Source of the DNA: Leptospira kemamanensis
GTDB lineage: Bacteria > Spirochaetota > Leptospiria > Leptospirales > Leptospiraceae
Direction: 5' to 3'
Length of the DNA stretch: 64,000 bases
NCBI RefSeq assembly: GCF_004769665.1
Contig: NZ_RQGG01000018.1
Coordinates: 62,001 to 126,000, forward strand
Shown: positions 28,033 through 38,634 of the stretch, piece after piece
Layout of the letters: every line of letters starts with the position of its first letter
Numbering within the stretch: position 1 is the first letter of the stretch
Notes under the pieces: model-generated
What the model was told of the DNA's origin: nothing
The model's database searches: none
The model's input: only the letters and a program-made list of their open reading frames with translations
Program-made: the position numbers and the translations under genes

Positions 28033-29073
28033 GTAATGATTGAGGACGTCTTCGGCAAAACCAAGCACGTTCTCTAATTTGATTTTTTTCCCATCATCTA
28101 ACACAACTGTACCCGTGAACGTACCAAACACTTGGTGTTGGACAGATTTAATGATGAGAAAATTCATATACGAATTTCGATCCACAATAGGTTTAAAATC
28201 TAAATCCAAACGATTGTTATTTGAGACAAATTTCCATGGTGCCATATAATCGTTTGTATTGATGATGAAATTCACTTCATCGAGTTTATGAATTTTGCCA
28301 TCATAAAAAATTACATTTTCAGAAGCAGGACTCCGATCAGAAAATCCATATCCTAAGTTAAGACCAAATGGTTTTCCATTGATCCAAGCAGAGAGAGAAC
28401 TCCAATACCAACGATTTTTATAAGTCCAAACTCCTCGTCCCCAATCCAATGCACCGAAATCTTTTTTGGAATCAAAGGTTAAAGTTTGGTTTCCCACCAC
28501 AACACTTCCTTTCGCAGGCATACAATTGATTTTGGTATTATAATAAAAAGCCTTTCGGTTTTCTTTCCAAGAGGTTGCAATGTTCATCGTATCCATTTTT
28601 GGTTCTGTTAGTTCTATAGTTCCTTGGATTCCTTTGGAACCATCTGGGGATAAGAATTCATTTGATCCAAATTCCAAACAACGTTTGCCATCTTTAGTTT
28701 CAAATCGTAAATGGAGTTTTTTATCTTGGAAACGAACCACTCCACTATTATTTGCTCTAGGGAATCCTGTTTTTCCTAACGGGAAAACAGAGAGGGTGTC
28801 TATTTGTTGGAATATACCTTTTTTAAAATCTAAATAACAAATGGCAAATAGTCCCGCATAACCTAAGTCTGATGCTGTGATGGTGATACCAAATCCTTGG
28901 GAAGGAGAAAGAATCGAATAATAATCCCATTCTTTAATTCTTAGTATCGATGCGGCGATATTTTCGCGGTTGTAAGTCCAATGAGGGGAACGTGCCCAAC
29001 CTTCTTCTGTAAGGGTTCCATCAGAGTTGAGTAAGGGAATTTGTTTTTTGATTTCAGGCATGAACCGATTCAA
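28030..29073 (-). CDS. DUF2804-family protein
   Basis: 347 residues; ATG 29073 or the in-frame ATG 29061, four codons on, may be the start. It has the DUF2804 pattern: KQIPLLNSDGTLTEEGWARSP at the N-terminus, YNTKINCMPAKGSVVVG in the middle, and DFGALDWGRGVWTYKNRWYW. The family has no assigned activity that I know; it resembles beta-rich lipocalin-like or hydratase-like folds. No signal peptide is present. It is divergent from the GMC oxidoreductase gene and converges on the RND pump. Confidence 0.8.
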   Translation of the reverse strand: MNRFMPEIKKQIPLLNSDGTLTEEGWARSPHWTYNRENIAASILRIKEWDYYSILSPSQGFGITITASDLGYAGLFAICYLDFKKGIFQQIDTLSVFPLGKTGFPRANNSGVVRFQDKKLHLRFETKDGKRCLEFGSNEFLSPDGSKGIQGTIELTEPKMDTMNIATSWKENRKAFYYNTKINCMPAKGSVVVGNQTLTFDSKKDFGALDWGRGVWTYKNRWYWSSLSAWINGKPFGLNLGYGFSDRSPASENVIFYDGKIHKLDEVNFIINTNDYMAPWKFVSNNNRLDLDFKPIVDRNSYMNFLIIKSVQHQVFGTFTGTVVLDDGKKIKLENVLGFAEDVLNHY

Positions 29074-29192
29074 AACCTATGATTTGATTCGACTAGAAGT
29101 TTTTTCAGAATTCAGAAGAGCGAATTGACAGAAAATGAATTCCATTGGAGAATCGGATTCGCTCATTCTCCACAAACAAGGAAAAACGAACC

Positions 29193-30926
29193 ATGAACCA
29201 AACCATTCCAAAAGAACAAAAATATGATTACGATGTGATTATCGTTGGGTCAGGTTTTGGTGGTTCTGTTTCTGCATATCGCCTTTCCCAAAAAGGTTAT
29301 AAAGTTTTAGTCATCGAATCTGGGAAACGATGGAAAGCAGGTGATTTTCCAAAAACCAATTGGAGTTTACGTAAGTATTTATGGATGCCAAAACTCGGAT
29401 TTTATGGAATCCAAAGGATCAATTTACTCAATGATTTTTTGCTCGTAAGTGGATCGGGAGTGGGTGGTGGATCTCTTGTCTACGCTTGTACTTTGTATGT
29501 TCCCTCAAGCAAAGTATTAAACTCACCTTTGTATTCTAAAATGGGTGGAGAAAAAGCTTTATTACCTTATTACGAGGTAGCAAAGCACATATTAGGTGTA
29601 ACTGAGAATCCACAATTATGGGAGCCAGACCATCTATTATTAGAAACAGCTAAGTCTTTTGGAAAAGAAGATACCTTTCGAAGAACACCTGTTGGGATTT
29701 ATTTCGGTAACAAAAAAGACCCAAAAGATCCATTTTTTGACGGCGATGGACCAGATCGTGATCCTTGTAATTATTGTGGTGGGTGTATGGTGGGTTGCCG
29801 CCATAATGCAAAGAATACTCTTGATAAAAATTATTTATACTTAGCAGAAAAGTTAGGTGCTGTCATTTTACCGGAAACAAAAGTTACCTCTCTTGTTCCA
29901 CTCAATGTGAAAGGAATGCCTGATCCTGAGGCAAGTGGTGAATATGGTTATGAATTAGAAACCAACAGTACAACAGGTTGGTTTGGGTATCCAAAAAAGA
30001 AATTTCGATCCAATCAAGTTGTGTTGTCAGCAGGTGTGATGGGAACTGTTGGTTTACTTCTCAAGATGCAACAAGAAAACAAAATGATTAGGTTATCAGA
30101 GAAGTTAGGTGATACCGTACGTACGAACAGCGAAACGGTTTTACCAGTGACTGTTCCATCGAGTCACAACGCAGATTATTCGCGAGGCATTGCTATCACG
30201 TCTTCTGTTCATCCTGATGAAAATACACATATTGAGCCTGTGCGTTATTCCAAAGGTTCCGATTTTTTTGGAGTGCTTGCTAGTATCATGACCGATGGCG
30301 GTGGTAAGTTCCCAAGACCACTGAAGTTTTTTTGGACAATGTTACGCCATCCAATTTACTTTCTCAAAGCTCACAACCCATTTGGATTTGCAAAAAACTC
30401 TATCATCTTACTTGTCATGCAAACGGTGGACAATAGCGTACGACTTGTTCGCAAACGTCGATTCATTTGGCCTTTTCAAAGAACGATTACTTCGGCACTG
30501 TCCACTGGGGAACCAACACCAACCTACATTCCCATCGCCAATGCCTTCACTCGTAAATTGGCTGAGATCGTCGGTGGAATTCCCAGAAGCTCTCTCAACG
30601 AAACATTATTATCAGCTCCTGTCACAGGTCATATCATGGGAGGATGCATTGTAGCCGAATCTCCTGAAAAAGGTGTGATTGATTTGGAAAATAAAGTTTT
30701 TGGTTATGAGAACCTACGTGTTTGTGATGCTTCCATGTTGACTGTCAACTTAGGTGTGAATCCAAGTTTAACTATCACTGCACTATCCGAGAGAGCAATG
30801 AGCCTCATCCCACCAAAGGAAACGACAGTTCCTTACTTAAAATTTGAAGTAAAACGTGGATTTGATAAAATCATTAGTTTCAAACCGACAAAACGTGTGG
30901 TTAAAAAATCGACAAGAGTGAAGTAA
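29193..30926 (+). CDS. GMC-family flavin oxidoreductase (cholesterol-oxidase-like)
   Basis: 577 residues from ATG 29193, chosen for the AAGGAAAA before it; an in-frame ATG 48 bases earlier adds residues without homology. The Rossmann FAD motif is [22 protein letters not shown] cysteine-rich [20 protein letters not shown] segment, a C-terminal [18 protein letters not shown] and [20 protein letters not shown] complete the cholesterol-oxidase-like GMC pattern. It lacks a signal peptide. The substrate is a lipid or sterol-type alcohol by family, but that is inference. It may share a transcript with the ankyrin gene 17 bases downstream. Confidence 0.87.
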   Translation: MNQTIPKEQKYDYDVIIVGSGFGGSVSAYRLSQKGYKVLVIESGKRWKAGDFPKTNWSLRKYLWMPKLGFYGIQRINLLNDFLLVSGSGVGGGSLVYACTLYVPSSKVLNSPLYSKMGGEKALLPYYEVAKHILGVTENPQLWEPDHLLLETAKSFGKEDTFRRTPVGIYFGNKKDPKDPFFDGDGPDRDPCNYCGGCMVGCRHNAKNTLDKNYLYLAEKLGAVILPETKVTSLVPLNVKGMPDPEASGEYGYELETNSTTGWFGYPKKKFRSNQVVLSAGVMGTVGLLLKMQQENKMIRLSEKLGDTVRTNSETVLPVTVPSSHNADYSRGIAITSSVHPDENTHIEPVRYSKGSDFFGVLASIMTDGGGKFPRPLKFFWTMLRHPIYFLKAHNPFGFAKNSIILLVMQTVDNSVRLVRKRRFIWPFQRTITSALSTGEPTPTYIPIANAFTRKLAEIVGGIPRSSLNETLLSAPVTGHIMGGCIVAESPEKGVIDLENKVFGYENLRVCDASMLTVNLGVNPSLTITALSERAMSLIPPKETTVPYLKFEVKRGFDKIISFKPTKRVVKKSTRVK

Positions 30927-30943
30927 GTTTTATTGTAACAGGA

Positions 30944-31855
30944 ATGACTGTCTTTGATGTTGCAAAGTCCGGTTCGATTGAAGATTGGGATTCAGTTCTA
31001 AAAGAAGGGGCCGATCCAAACGAATTGGATTCTTATGGAACCAATGCTCTTTCTTGGATGTTAAAAATGGATCATGTGGATTTATTCCAACATGCCATCA
31101 TCACTGGAGCCGATCCAAATTCACCTTATCGAACTGCTGGCAATGTGATCTTTGACGTGGTTAGTCAGAACCGCACCCAATTTTTGGAAGCCTTGGTCGC
31201 AACATCCTCTTACTGGAAAACATCGCCTAACCTATTCACACGAGACAAAGAAGGAAATACAATTTTCCATATTGCCGTATTGGAATCTATGGAAACTCTT
31301 TGGGAGTCTATCCATCCTTGGATCACGGACGAAGTTTTGTCCTTACGCAATGAACAAGGACGATCCATTTTTTTAGAAGCAGTAGTAGAAAATCGATTTG
31401 AGATTGTTTTGTATCTATTAAAAACCTTTCCACAGGTTAAAGACCATTTGGACCAAGAAGGAAAAAATGCACTGCATCTGGCAGCCGAACGGAACTTAGA
31501 TGACGTTTGTGCAATTTTAATCGAGGATCAAAGTTTTCCTTTAGAAACAAAAGACCAACTGGGGAACACGGCATTGTTTTTAGCCGCCTCTTGTGATGGT
31601 GTGGAATCAATGAAGGAACTTCTCTTTGCAGGTGCCAATCCCTTTGTCTGGGGTGAAAACGAAGAGTCGATCAGTCGTTTACTGGATCGTGAAAAGTTTG
31701 GTCATTGTTTCAAAACTTGGAAAGACTTTGTGATCCAAAAGGCCATCTTAGGAGAGGTGTATCCCCTAAGAAAAGAAATGATTTTTTATCTCCAAACTGA
31801 AAAACCATTCAAACCAGAAGAACTCGCCAAAGCAAAGTTAGTTGATTTAATTTGA
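30944..31855 (+). CDS. Ankyrin-repeat protein
   Basis: 303 residues. It shows at least four degenerate ankyrin units, for example LKEGADPNELDSYGTNALSW, HLDQEGKNALHLAAERNLDD and KDQLGNTALFLAASCDGVES followed by LLFAGANPF. There is no signal peptide, so it is presumably cytoplasmic and used for protein binding. It follows the GMC oxidoreductase gene by 17 bases. The C-terminal ~70 residues (VIQKAILGEVYPLRKEMIFY) lack repeats. Partner unknown. Confidence 0.83.
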   Translation: MTVFDVAKSGSIEDWDSVLKEGADPNELDSYGTNALSWMLKMDHVDLFQHAIITGADPNSPYRTAGNVIFDVVSQNRTQFLEALVATSSYWKTSPNLFTRDKEGNTIFHIAVLESMETLWESIHPWITDEVLSLRNEQGRSIFLEAVVENRFEIVLYLLKTFPQVKDHLDQEGKNALHLAAERNLDDVCAILIEDQSFPLETKDQLGNTALFLAASCDGVESMKELLFAGANPFVWGENEESISRLLDREKFGHCFKTWKDFVIQKAILGEVYPLRKEMIFYLQTEKPFKPEELAKAKLVDLI

Positions 31856-31920
31856 TCGATTCGAATCCATATAGAACCTTTGGATCAGAGTAGGTAACTC
31901 GAGTTTTATGATTCTGACTT

Positions 31921-33582
31921 TCATTTTTGAGGTGTGGAATCATCTCCGTAAAATTTAGGACCATAATTTCCGTCTCGGTCGGTATGGTTTCTATCAGACT
32001 GTGGCCGTTCAAAGGTATAATGTTGTTCGATGTTGGTTTTGAATGGTGCATTCTCTGGAGATTCCCCATATTGTTTCAGTTCGCCAATTTTTAAGACAGT
32101 CCTTGGGTGTTTGCCAAGCCTTCCTTGGAACTGAAAGAAAGATGATAGAGTTGGTTCAACGCGATGGTGTCCATCTGGATCTTCCACCGAGGTTTGGTTT
32201 ACCCAACCTGGTTCTTCCCACATCACTAATTTCTCGATCCTTTGTTTGACCATTCGACGAGCATCCACAAATTGTGTAGGAGTTTGGTTTAGCTGCCCAT
32301 TTGCAATTTCATCATGACTCAATTCATTCGAGTCATGGTTTATTTGTTGAGTTTTTCCTTTTGGGTTAAGAGTACCTGGTCCAATCTTTACGGATGTTAA
32401 TTCTTTATCAGAAAGATCTGTTGGAACGATGAGTATAGATTCCTTAGGATCAAATGTGGGAAACACATCCCATGGATCAGAAATATAATTGAATAAAAAG
32501 TTCCCTGCATTGAGTTTTACCGTATAACCACCATAAGCGGACGTAGGGTTTCCACCATCAGCACCCATATTTCCTTTTGCCACATATAAAATCGGATGAT
32601 TGTTTACTGAATTGATATTTCGGAAGTCCGTATCGAGTAAGATATGGTTATGGCCTGTGAGTAAAATTCGTTTTGGTTTTCCATTTTTTGAAATGAGTAG
32701 GGCATATGATTCCAAGTCACCTTGGTGGACATTCCCGAATTTGGTTGGGCCTTCATTCCAATCATACCAAATATAGTAAGAGACAACCATATCACCATTA
32801 CCAACTTCATACCAATAGTTAGTATTATCGCGAAATCCAGGTAAGGCGGTATATTGAGTTCCTGAAACTGTTGTTTCCGCATACCGAACGTGATAGTACA
32901 AATGCGTTGGATTTTGTGTTGGTAAAAAATCCGGAAAATCCACATAGTTCCAAGTTTTTTGACCGATTGTTTTTCGGCGAAGGTCTTTCTCGGGAAGTGG
33001 GTATTCTTTATTGGCAAAGAATTTGGAATACTTTTCAATGTTAGATGGTAAGTGTTTTTTATCTTTGTGAAAAACAAGAATTGGTGCAAATGTTTTGGCA
33101 ATTGTTTCCTGAATTCGGTTTGGGATTTTATTCTCTTGGCTTACAAAACGGAATTCTTTTGTGATGTTTGGACCTAATTTATGAATCTCTTCGGGAGAAT
33201 ACCAATATGGATTATGGCCTGGAGAAAATTTGCCCTGTATTTTTTCGATCCCACGTATGCGAATGGCAAGATGAGTCCATTCCTTTGGTAACGATTGGTT
33301 CAGTTTCAAACTGGCAAAATTGGATTTAATTTTTCCTAACTCATATTGGTTTTCCAAGATCGGAGAATAACAGTCCTTAGCCTTGTGATCGGGACAGAGA
33401 TAAAAAGTGTAAGAAAACGAAATCGATTCGCCATTCATCTCTTTAGGAATGTTTGTCAGTTTGAGTTGGAAGCTGACCTGACTCGGCAGATTGAAAACTG
33501 CTGTTTCGGATGGAGTAGATTTACATTGGAGTATCGTTACGAGAACGAAGATGGATGAGAGAAGGATTTTGTGATGGATCAT
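31921..33582 (-). CDS. Vps62-like lipoprotein
   Basis: 553 residues with a signal peptide ending in a lipobox (VTILQC). The middle portion (about 165-330) resembles the Vps62/DUF946 domain: APILVFHKDKKHLPSN, WNYVDFPDFLPTQNPTHLYYHV, GDMVVSYYIWYDWNEGP and NVHQGDLESYALLIS. The later region adds LLTGHNHILLDTDFR and the C-terminus is rich in polar residues (HTDRDGNYGPKFYG). The role of the domain in bacteria is unknown. It lies downstream of a lysine-rich exported protein gene, but a terminator separates them. Confidence 0.7.
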   Translation of the reverse strand: MIHHKILLSSIFVLVTILQCKSTPSETAVFNLPSQVSFQLKLTNIPKEMNGESISFSYTFYLCPDHKAKDCYSPILENQYELGKIKSNFASLKLNQSLPKEWTHLAIRIRGIEKIQGKFSPGHNPYWYSPEEIHKLGPNITKEFRFVSQENKIPNRIQETIAKTFAPILVFHKDKKHLPSNIEKYSKFFANKEYPLPEKDLRRKTIGQKTWNYVDFPDFLPTQNPTHLYYHVRYAETTVSGTQYTALPGFRDNTNYWYEVGNGDMVVSYYIWYDWNEGPTKFGNVHQGDLESYALLISKNGKPKRILLTGHNHILLDTDFRNINSVNNHPILYVAKGNMGADGGNPTSAYGGYTVKLNAGNFLFNYISDPWDVFPTFDPKESILIVPTDLSDKELTSVKIGPGTLNPKGKTQQINHDSNELSHDEIANGQLNQTPTQFVDARRMVKQRIEKLVMWEEPGWVNQTSVEDPDGHHRVEPTLSSFFQFQGRLGKHPRTVLKIGELKQYGESPENAPFKTNIEQHYTFERPQSDRNHTDRDGNYGPKFYGDDSTPQK

Positions 33583-33605
33583 AATTGCGGTCGTGATTTA
33601 GACAT

Positions 33606-33635
33606 AAAAAAACCCCTGGAATCAGGGGTTTTTCC
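33606..33635 (-). terminator. Rho-independent terminator
   Basis: AAAAACCCCTG / CAGGGGTTTTT with loop GAAT, giving an 8-base core stem plus an A/T extension and a T run on the minus strand. It closes the lysine-rich gene at 33655, about 20 bases past its stop. The A/T extension makes it partly bidirectional. Confidence 0.88.
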
Positions 33636-33654
33636 ATTGAAAATAAAGTTAGAA

Positions 33655-33906
33655 TTACTCAGCGTCTTTCTTAGCTTTTTTCTCTTTTTTGGCTTTCTTA
33701 GCTTTTTTAGCCTTTTTATCGCCATTTTTGTTATTCTTTTTCTCTTTTTTCTCACCGTCTTTGTTGTTCATTTTATCTTTTTTAGGTTTAACGGTTTCAG
33801 AAGCTTCTTCTGTTTGCATAGTTGGTTCTTCGTCTGCCTCTGTTTGAGCAAACAAACCAAAACTGCTGAAAGAGAAAAGAGTGAGAATCACAAGAAATTT
33901 TTTCAT
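33655..33906 (-). CDS. Exported lysine-rich low-complexity protein
   Basis: 83 residues. A signal peptide (about 1-20, ending GLFAQT) is followed by an acidic stretch and then a lysine-dominated tail with short repeats of KKAKK type (about 43-80). The tail is intrinsically disordered by composition. No family is recognised. It is bracketed by a strong terminator downstream and an AT-rich upstream spacer, which suggests its own promoter and real expression. A role in envelope charge, DNA or polyanion binding is a guess. Confidence 0.7.
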   Translation of the reverse strand: MKKFLVILTLFSFSSFGLFAQTEADEEPTMQTEEASETVKPKKDKMNNKDGEKKEKKNNKNGDKKAKKAKKAKKEKKAKKDAE

Positions 33907-33987
33907 TTTTTACCTCGTATCGAATGTGCGACCAATTAGATACTAATTCGGTGAATATACAAGATTTAATTTTCAATCCGAAAGGAA

Positions 33988-35373
33988 TTATTTTCCGACA
34001 CAAAATTTGCTAAAAATTCGCCCCAGAATTTCCTCATTTTCAACCATTCCATTGACTTGCCCAATTTCTTGCAGTGCCACATTAATTTCTTGGATATAAA
34101 TTTCAGCAGGTGCATTGTTTTCCATCAATTGAATGGATTCAGAGAGACAGGATTCAATTTTTTGAATGTGATAACGTTGTCTGTCCTCTAATAAAACCAA
34201 ATCTTCGGTGTCATCCTTTGAGGTGAGTTTTGATTTTAACAAATCTAATAATTCTGGGATCCCTTCTTTGGTTTTGCAGGAAATTTCTGAGATGGTAATT
34301 TGAAACTCTTTTTGGAGCTCCAACATCGATTCCCTTTGCCATGAAGGATGTTTCTGATCAATTTTATTGGCAACGATCAAGGAACCAAACAAACGTTCTT
34401 TGTGTTTGGAAAGAAAGGATTGTATTTCAAAAGGAAGAGATGTATCAATGAGAAATAATTTTACATTCGCACTGTCTGCTTCTCGTTTGCTTCGTTCAAT
34501 GCCCATTTGTTCAATGTTGTCATTCGTTTCCCTGATGCCGGCAGTGTCCACCAGTCGGATGGGGATTCCATCCAAACTCAATTCTTCTGCGATATAATCC
34601 CTAGTTGTGCCAGGAACATCCGAGATAATGGAACGATCTTTCCCAATGAGTACATTCATCAGGCTCGACTTACCCGTATTAGGTTCGCCATATAAAACAA
34701 CAGTCGATTGTAAAATAAAGGATTCTGCTCGTTCCGAATCTTTGATTAATTTAGAACATAAGTTTTTTAAATCCAACATTCTGTTTTTTCTTTGTTCTAA
34801 ACTTTCGAATGTTAAATCTTCCGTTGAAAAATCTATTTCTGCTTCGCATTCAGCTTTGAGTGAAATCAAATCACTACGGATTTTGGAACTTAATTTTGTG
34901 ATTTCACCAAATACGTTTTTTTGAGCCAGTTCCAATTCATATTTGGATCTTGCTTCAATGAGTCGACTGATGGCTTCTGCACCAGACAAATTGATTTTTC
35001 CATTGAGATAAGCTCGTTTTGTAAATTCACCTTTCTGTGCTGGTCTTGCACCCTTCTCCAAAAGGACATGGAGGGCTCGTTTTAATAAAATAGGATTTCC
35101 GTGTAAGTGGAATTCTGCTAAATCCTCACCTGTATAGGAGTTAGGTGCTGGAAAATAAAGAAATACAATTTGGTCTAAGGGTTTTCCATTTTCGACGAAG
35201 TCACAAAAAATGGCAGAACGTTTTTGGTTTTGGATAAAAGTTTCGGTGAGGGGGTTTCCGTTTTTTTCTAATACGGCAAGGGAGATGGGCAAAACCAAAG
35301 AACCCGAGACCCGAAGGATACCAATCGCTCCGGGACCTTGGGCTGTGGACAATGCCGCAATGGTATCAATCAA
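33988..35373 (-). CDS. mnmE: tRNA uridine-5-carboxymethylaminomethyl GTPase MnmE
   Basis: 461 residues. MnmE works with MnmG to modify the wobble uridine of several tRNAs. The N-terminal folate-binding domain includes [12 protein letters not shown] and [21 protein letters not shown]. The G domain has [16 protein letters not shown] (about 226-241), [17 protein letters not shown] and NKID. The C-terminus ends in the CxGK motif (FCVGK) with its essential cysteine. It overlaps the Jag gene by 8 bases and closes the rpmH-rnpA-yidD-yidC-jag cluster. mnmG is not in the window. Confidence 0.96.
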   Translation of the reverse strand: MIDTIAALSTAQGPGAIGILRVSGSLVLPISLAVLEKNGNPLTETFIQNQKRSAIFCDFVENGKPLDQIVFLYFPAPNSYTGEDLAEFHLHGNPILLKRALHVLLEKGARPAQKGEFTKRAYLNGKINLSGAEAISRLIEARSKYELELAQKNVFGEITKLSSKIRSDLISLKAECEAEIDFSTEDLTFESLEQRKNRMLDLKNLCSKLIKDSERAESFILQSTVVLYGEPNTGKSSLMNVLIGKDRSIISDVPGTTRDYIAEELSLDGIPIRLVDTAGIRETNDNIEQMGIERSKREADSANVKLFLIDTSLPFEIQSFLSKHKERLFGSLIVANKIDQKHPSWQRESMLELQKEFQITISEISCKTKEGIPELLDLLKSKLTSKDDTEDLVLLEDRQRYHIQKIESCLSESIQLMENNAPAEIYIQEINVALQEIGQVNGMVENEEILGRIFSKFCVGK

Positions 35374-36097
35374 GATCTTCTTGGTCTACTCCATCAGCAA
35401 AGTCTTCGACAGGCAGACCTTTTTTAGAAGGATCTTCCAAATCTTTGTATTTGTGTTTTTCTTTTGCAGAGATCACACGAACACGTTTGAAAGTTCCGTT
35501 TCCTTCTGATCTTGTGAAAACTCTTTCGTCTTCTTGGATTGCCATATGAACAATTCTTCTTTCAAAAGGATTCATTGGATCAAGTAGTTTCGATCTTCCT
35601 GATTTAATTACAGAAGCGGCAACAGATTTTGCCAATCGAATCAGAGATAACTCGCGTTTGTCGCGGTAAGATTCAATATCCAATACAATTTTGCGATTGT
35701 GTCGGATTTTTGGATCTACCATTAAGTTGAGGAGGAATTGAAGAGAATCTAATGTACCTCCACGTTTTCCAATGATAAGTCCAGACTCTTTACTTGTGAG
35801 TTCGACATAAATTTTTCCGTCTACATCACCCATTCCCACTACTTCTGCGGGGATCCCCATTTTTTTCAAAATGGTGATGATCACTCCGTGTATGATTTTT
35901 TCAGAAGGGATATCGTTGTTAGCAACAAACGCGCGTACAACGGCTGGTTTTTTTTGTGTGATTCCCAAAAAGCCTGACTTTCCGGAATCTACGACTTCGA
36001 AACGTAAATCGCCTGCTTGGAGACGAAGGGTTTCGAGAGTAAAATCCTCTGCTTCCCCTTTCGTTTTTCCTTCGGCTTCGAAAATGTAATTATTCAT
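35366..36097 (-). CDS. Jag/KhpB-type RNA-binding protein (SpoIIIJ-associated)
   Basis: 243 residues. The N-terminal Jag domain ([40 protein letters not shown]) is followed by a KH domain with [19 protein letters not shown] and an R3H domain ([20 protein letters not shown]). The last ~35 residues are charged. KhpB binds RNA and in other bacteria affects cell-wall and division control. Its position between yidC and mnmE is the conserved neighbourhood of this gene. It overlaps mnmE by 8 bases. Confidence 0.93.
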   Translation of the reverse strand: MNNYIFEAEGKTKGEAEDFTLETLRLQAGDLRFEVVDSGKSGFLGITQKKPAVVRAFVANNDIPSEKIIHGVIITILKKMGIPAEVVGMGDVDGKIYVELTSKESGLIIGKRGGTLDSLQFLLNLMVDPKIRHNRKIVLDIESYRDKRELSLIRLAKSVAASVIKSGRSKLLDPMNPFERRIVHMAIQEDERVFTRSEGNGTFKRVRVISAKEKHKYKDLEDPSKKGLPVEDFADGVDQEDLD

Positions 36098-36125
36098 CTG
36101 TGATCTTCCTTGTTAAACAATGATT

Positions 36126-38075
36126 TCATTTCTTCTTTTTGTTTTGGTTTCTAAAACCTGGTCTTGCAACCGCAGAAGCGTTGTTAGCAGGCGCCGGTCC
36201 GCTTGGAGTTGGTTTTTTGTTTTCTGTTTTGACAAACTTATTTGTGTAAATTTGTTGAGCGATGGATAAAATGTTTTGCATCGTCCAATACATTGTCACC
36301 CCTGCTGGCATTGACCAGAAGAAGTATAACATGATGACTGGCATCATATACATCATCATCTTTTGGTTTGGATCCGTTGAGACAGTTGTCATTTTGGATT
36401 GTACCACTTGAGTTGCTACCATGATGAGTGGTAGGATGTTGATCGCAAGTGCACCAATGAATGCTAATTTCGGAGTGGTAAAAACTGTGTCTGGTTCACT
36501 CAAATCTTTGATCCAAAGAAAAGGTGAATTCCAAAGGTCTACTGTATCTGAGAAAGCCGTATAAAGTGCGATAAAGATCGGAATTTGGATGAGCATTGGA
36601 AGGCAACCGGCCATTGGATTGGTTCCGTTTTTCTTATAAAGCTCGATCGTTTTCTCTTGTTTGAGTTTTGGATCATCCGCATATTTTTCATTGATGAGTT
36701 TGATTTGCGGAGATAACTCTTGCATCTTTTTCATCGACTCAGCTTGTTTTTTGTTCAATGGATAAAATGCTAACTTGAACAAAATGGCAAAAATCACAAT
36801 CGCCCAACCGTAGTTTGGAATTACTAAGTAGATCTTTTTTAAGATCCAAACAATTCCGTTTCTCAGTGGAGTTGTAATCCCTTGGTTAAAGGATTTATCA
36901 AGTGATTCACTAAGGCCTGCAAATACAGAGTCTTTGTTGATTTTTGGATCGAGTTTGCTATCTCGGAAGGCTGTTCCATCGAGCTCTCGAACACCAACAT
37001 AAGCCGCATAATCTAAGTTTACTTCTTCGCCTGGACCAAGTTTCCAGTTGTCATATACAAGAAGCACACCTGTTTCATTTCCTTTTCGGTTATCTAAGAG
37101 GACACCGGCTGGTTTATCATCAAGTGGGTCAATTACACCAATGAAATAACGGCTTCCTGTACCTACAAAGTCCACTTTGTCGTTAGAACCTTTTTTGATT
37201 TCATAACGAGTGTCTTTTCCTTCATTGGAACCCAAAAGATTGTCAAAAAATCCTTGAGTGGTGGTTCCATCGATATGGTCTTTGAAACTTCCATCTAAAT
37301 AATAGTAACGGAAATAATGTGCATTGTCTCTATCGTTGAAGTCTTCTTTTTTCTTTAAGATAGGACCAAGGGAACCAAAGGAACGAAAGTAAACATCAGA
37401 CTTTGTAGGAGAGATGTGAATGGTTTCTGCCGTTCTGTTTTTTAAAGTTAAGTGAAACTTAAAATAGTTTTCAGAAGGGAAAAATTGAAACTTTTTCTGA
37501 ATTGTAAATTTACCATCAAGCGATGGTGCTTCGAAGATAACAGTTTTTGTTTCTGCATTGTAACTAGAGCTAAAGTTAACTAGATTATATGCAGAAAAAG
37601 GAATGGTGTCTTTGTCTTCAATGATGTTGAAGTCAAAACCTTGTCCTCTTGTAAGTTCCACAGCTTTTTCTGTTTGGCCATCAAATTCGATTTGGAATTT
37701 CGGATCTTTTGCGATCACAAATTCGGAACCATCTGGTTCTTTATGGTCTTTGATGTAGTATTCAGTAATCCTTCCCCCTAAACTAGAGAAACGTACTAAA
37801 AAGGAATCAGTTTTGAGTGAGAACTTTTTTTCCTCTTCTGGTTTGACTGGTTTTAGTTTAGGTGATTCGGTCGTGGCTTTTTTGATTTCTGCTTTTGGAT
37901 CAGGAGTTACTGTTTTGTCTTTATCAGTTCCTTCTGTTTTGGCAGTTTCATCAACGGTTTTTGGTTTAGGAGGTTGTGGTGGGAAAAAGAAATAATTAAT
38001 CCCCATCCATACTGCTAAACTTAAAAATAAAGCGAGGAATAAGCGACCTTGTCTGTTGTTGGTATCGTTTTGCAT
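36126..38075 (-). CDS. yidC: Membrane protein insertase YidC
   Basis: 649 residues, the long Gram-negative form. It has an N-terminal membrane helix (about 11-30), a Pro/Lys/Thr-rich linker and a large periplasmic domain (about 95-400). Then come the C-terminal insertase helices, with [34 protein letters not shown] and [20 protein letters not shown], and the last helices around residues 560-620. It inserts and folds inner-membrane proteins with or without Sec. yidD lies 3 bases upstream and jag 28 bases downstream, the usual order. Confidence 0.96.
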   Translation of the reverse strand: MQNDTNNRQGRLFLALFLSLAVWMGINYFFFPPQPPKPKTVDETAKTEGTDKDKTVTPDPKAEIKKATTESPKLKPVKPEEEKKFSLKTDSFLVRFSSLGGRITEYYIKDHKEPDGSEFVIAKDPKFQIEFDGQTEKAVELTRGQGFDFNIIEDKDTIPFSAYNLVNFSSSYNAETKTVIFEAPSLDGKFTIQKKFQFFPSENYFKFHLTLKNRTAETIHISPTKSDVYFRSFGSLGPILKKKEDFNDRDNAHYFRYYYLDGSFKDHIDGTTTQGFFDNLLGSNEGKDTRYEIKKGSNDKVDFVGTGSRYFIGVIDPLDDKPAGVLLDNRKGNETGVLLVYDNWKLGPGEEVNLDYAAYVGVRELDGTAFRDSKLDPKINKDSVFAGLSESLDKSFNQGITTPLRNGIVWILKKIYLVIPNYGWAIVIFAILFKLAFYPLNKKQAESMKKMQELSPQIKLINEKYADDPKLKQEKTIELYKKNGTNPMAGCLPMLIQIPIFIALYTAFSDTVDLWNSPFLWIKDLSEPDTVFTTPKLAFIGALAINILPLIMVATQVVQSKMTTVSTDPNQKMMMYMMPVIMLYFFWSMPAGVTMYWTMQNILSIAQQIYTNKFVKTENKKPTPSGPAPANNASAVARPGFRNQNKKKK

Positions 38076-38078
38076 AGT

Positions 38079-38306
38079 TTAACTCTTGTTATAAGATTTC
38101 GGTAAAGGGTCATGTCCACCTTCATGATACGGGTGGCATTTAGAAATTCGAACGATGCTCAGAACAAATGCTTTGTACCATGGATAGGTCTCAAACGCTT
38201 GTTTGGCGTATTCAGAACAGCTAGGAGTGAATCGGCATGACAGCGGTAAAAGAGGTGAAATTAGTTTTTTGTAGAGAAAAATGAGAACTAAAAACAGCCG
38301 ATTCAT
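38079..38306 (-). CDS. yidD: Membrane protein insertion efficiency factor YidD
   Basis: 75 residues, typical of YidD. Marks are [32 protein letters not shown] and the C-terminal [15 protein letters not shown], with three conserved cysteines. It helps YidC-dependent insertion and sits at the membrane by an amphipathic N-terminus. Its start overlaps the rnpA stop by four bases, and yidC starts three bases after its own stop. Confidence 0.94.
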   Translation of the reverse strand: MNRLFLVLIFLYKKLISPLLPLSCRFTPSCSEYAKQAFETYPWYKAFVLSIVRISKCHPYHEGGHDPLPKSYNKS

Positions 38307-38563
38307 GGGAATTGTTTTAGAGCCGAAAGGAAAAGTGCCTCTCGGTCTTCCTTAGATAATTTCGCAAAACCTACCTGGACGAGTAAGGCACAATCGTATC
38401 CTACTGGTAATACAGGTATATGTTTCCGAACCAGTTCCCTGAGGATTCGTTTCGAACGGTTGCGGAGAACGGCAGTTTTGTGAGTTTTATCGGGGCAAAA
38501 TAAAAAACTGGCAAAAGGAAGGCCGTTTTTCCGAACAAGCCAACGAAGTGGTGGCCTGCCCAT
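38303..38563 (-). CDS. rnpA: Ribonuclease P protein component
   Basis: 86 residues from the first ATG (38563). The RnpA core is present: the RNR motif in [19 protein letters not shown] and the C-terminal [19 protein letters not shown]. The protein helps RNase P RNA trim tRNA 5' ends. The usual N-terminal helix is missing from this ATG-started form. In the same frame it continues upstream as TLRDQTRIQELFRQNRK, which fits RnpA, back to a TAG at 38630-38632 without any ATG, GTG or TTG. A good ribosome site (AGGAG, 38627-38631) lies at that upstream end. The true start is therefore unresolved. It overlaps yidD by four bases. Confidence 0.85.
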   Translation of the reverse strand: MGRPPLRWLVRKNGLPFASFLFCPDKTHKTAVLRNRSKRILRELVRKHIPVLPVGYDCALLVQVGFAKLSKEDREALFLSALKQFP

Positions 38564-38634
38564 TTTTCGATTCTGACGAAAGAGTTCCTGGATCCTGGTT
38601 TGGTCGCGAAGGGTCTCCGAAGGAAGCTCCTAAA

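Noticed and set aside
33571..33939. 122-codon plus-strand open frame rich in Phe and Leu
   Set aside because: It is the complement of the lysine-rich gene and its terminator, so the composition is a by-product of the AAA/AAG codons on the other strand.
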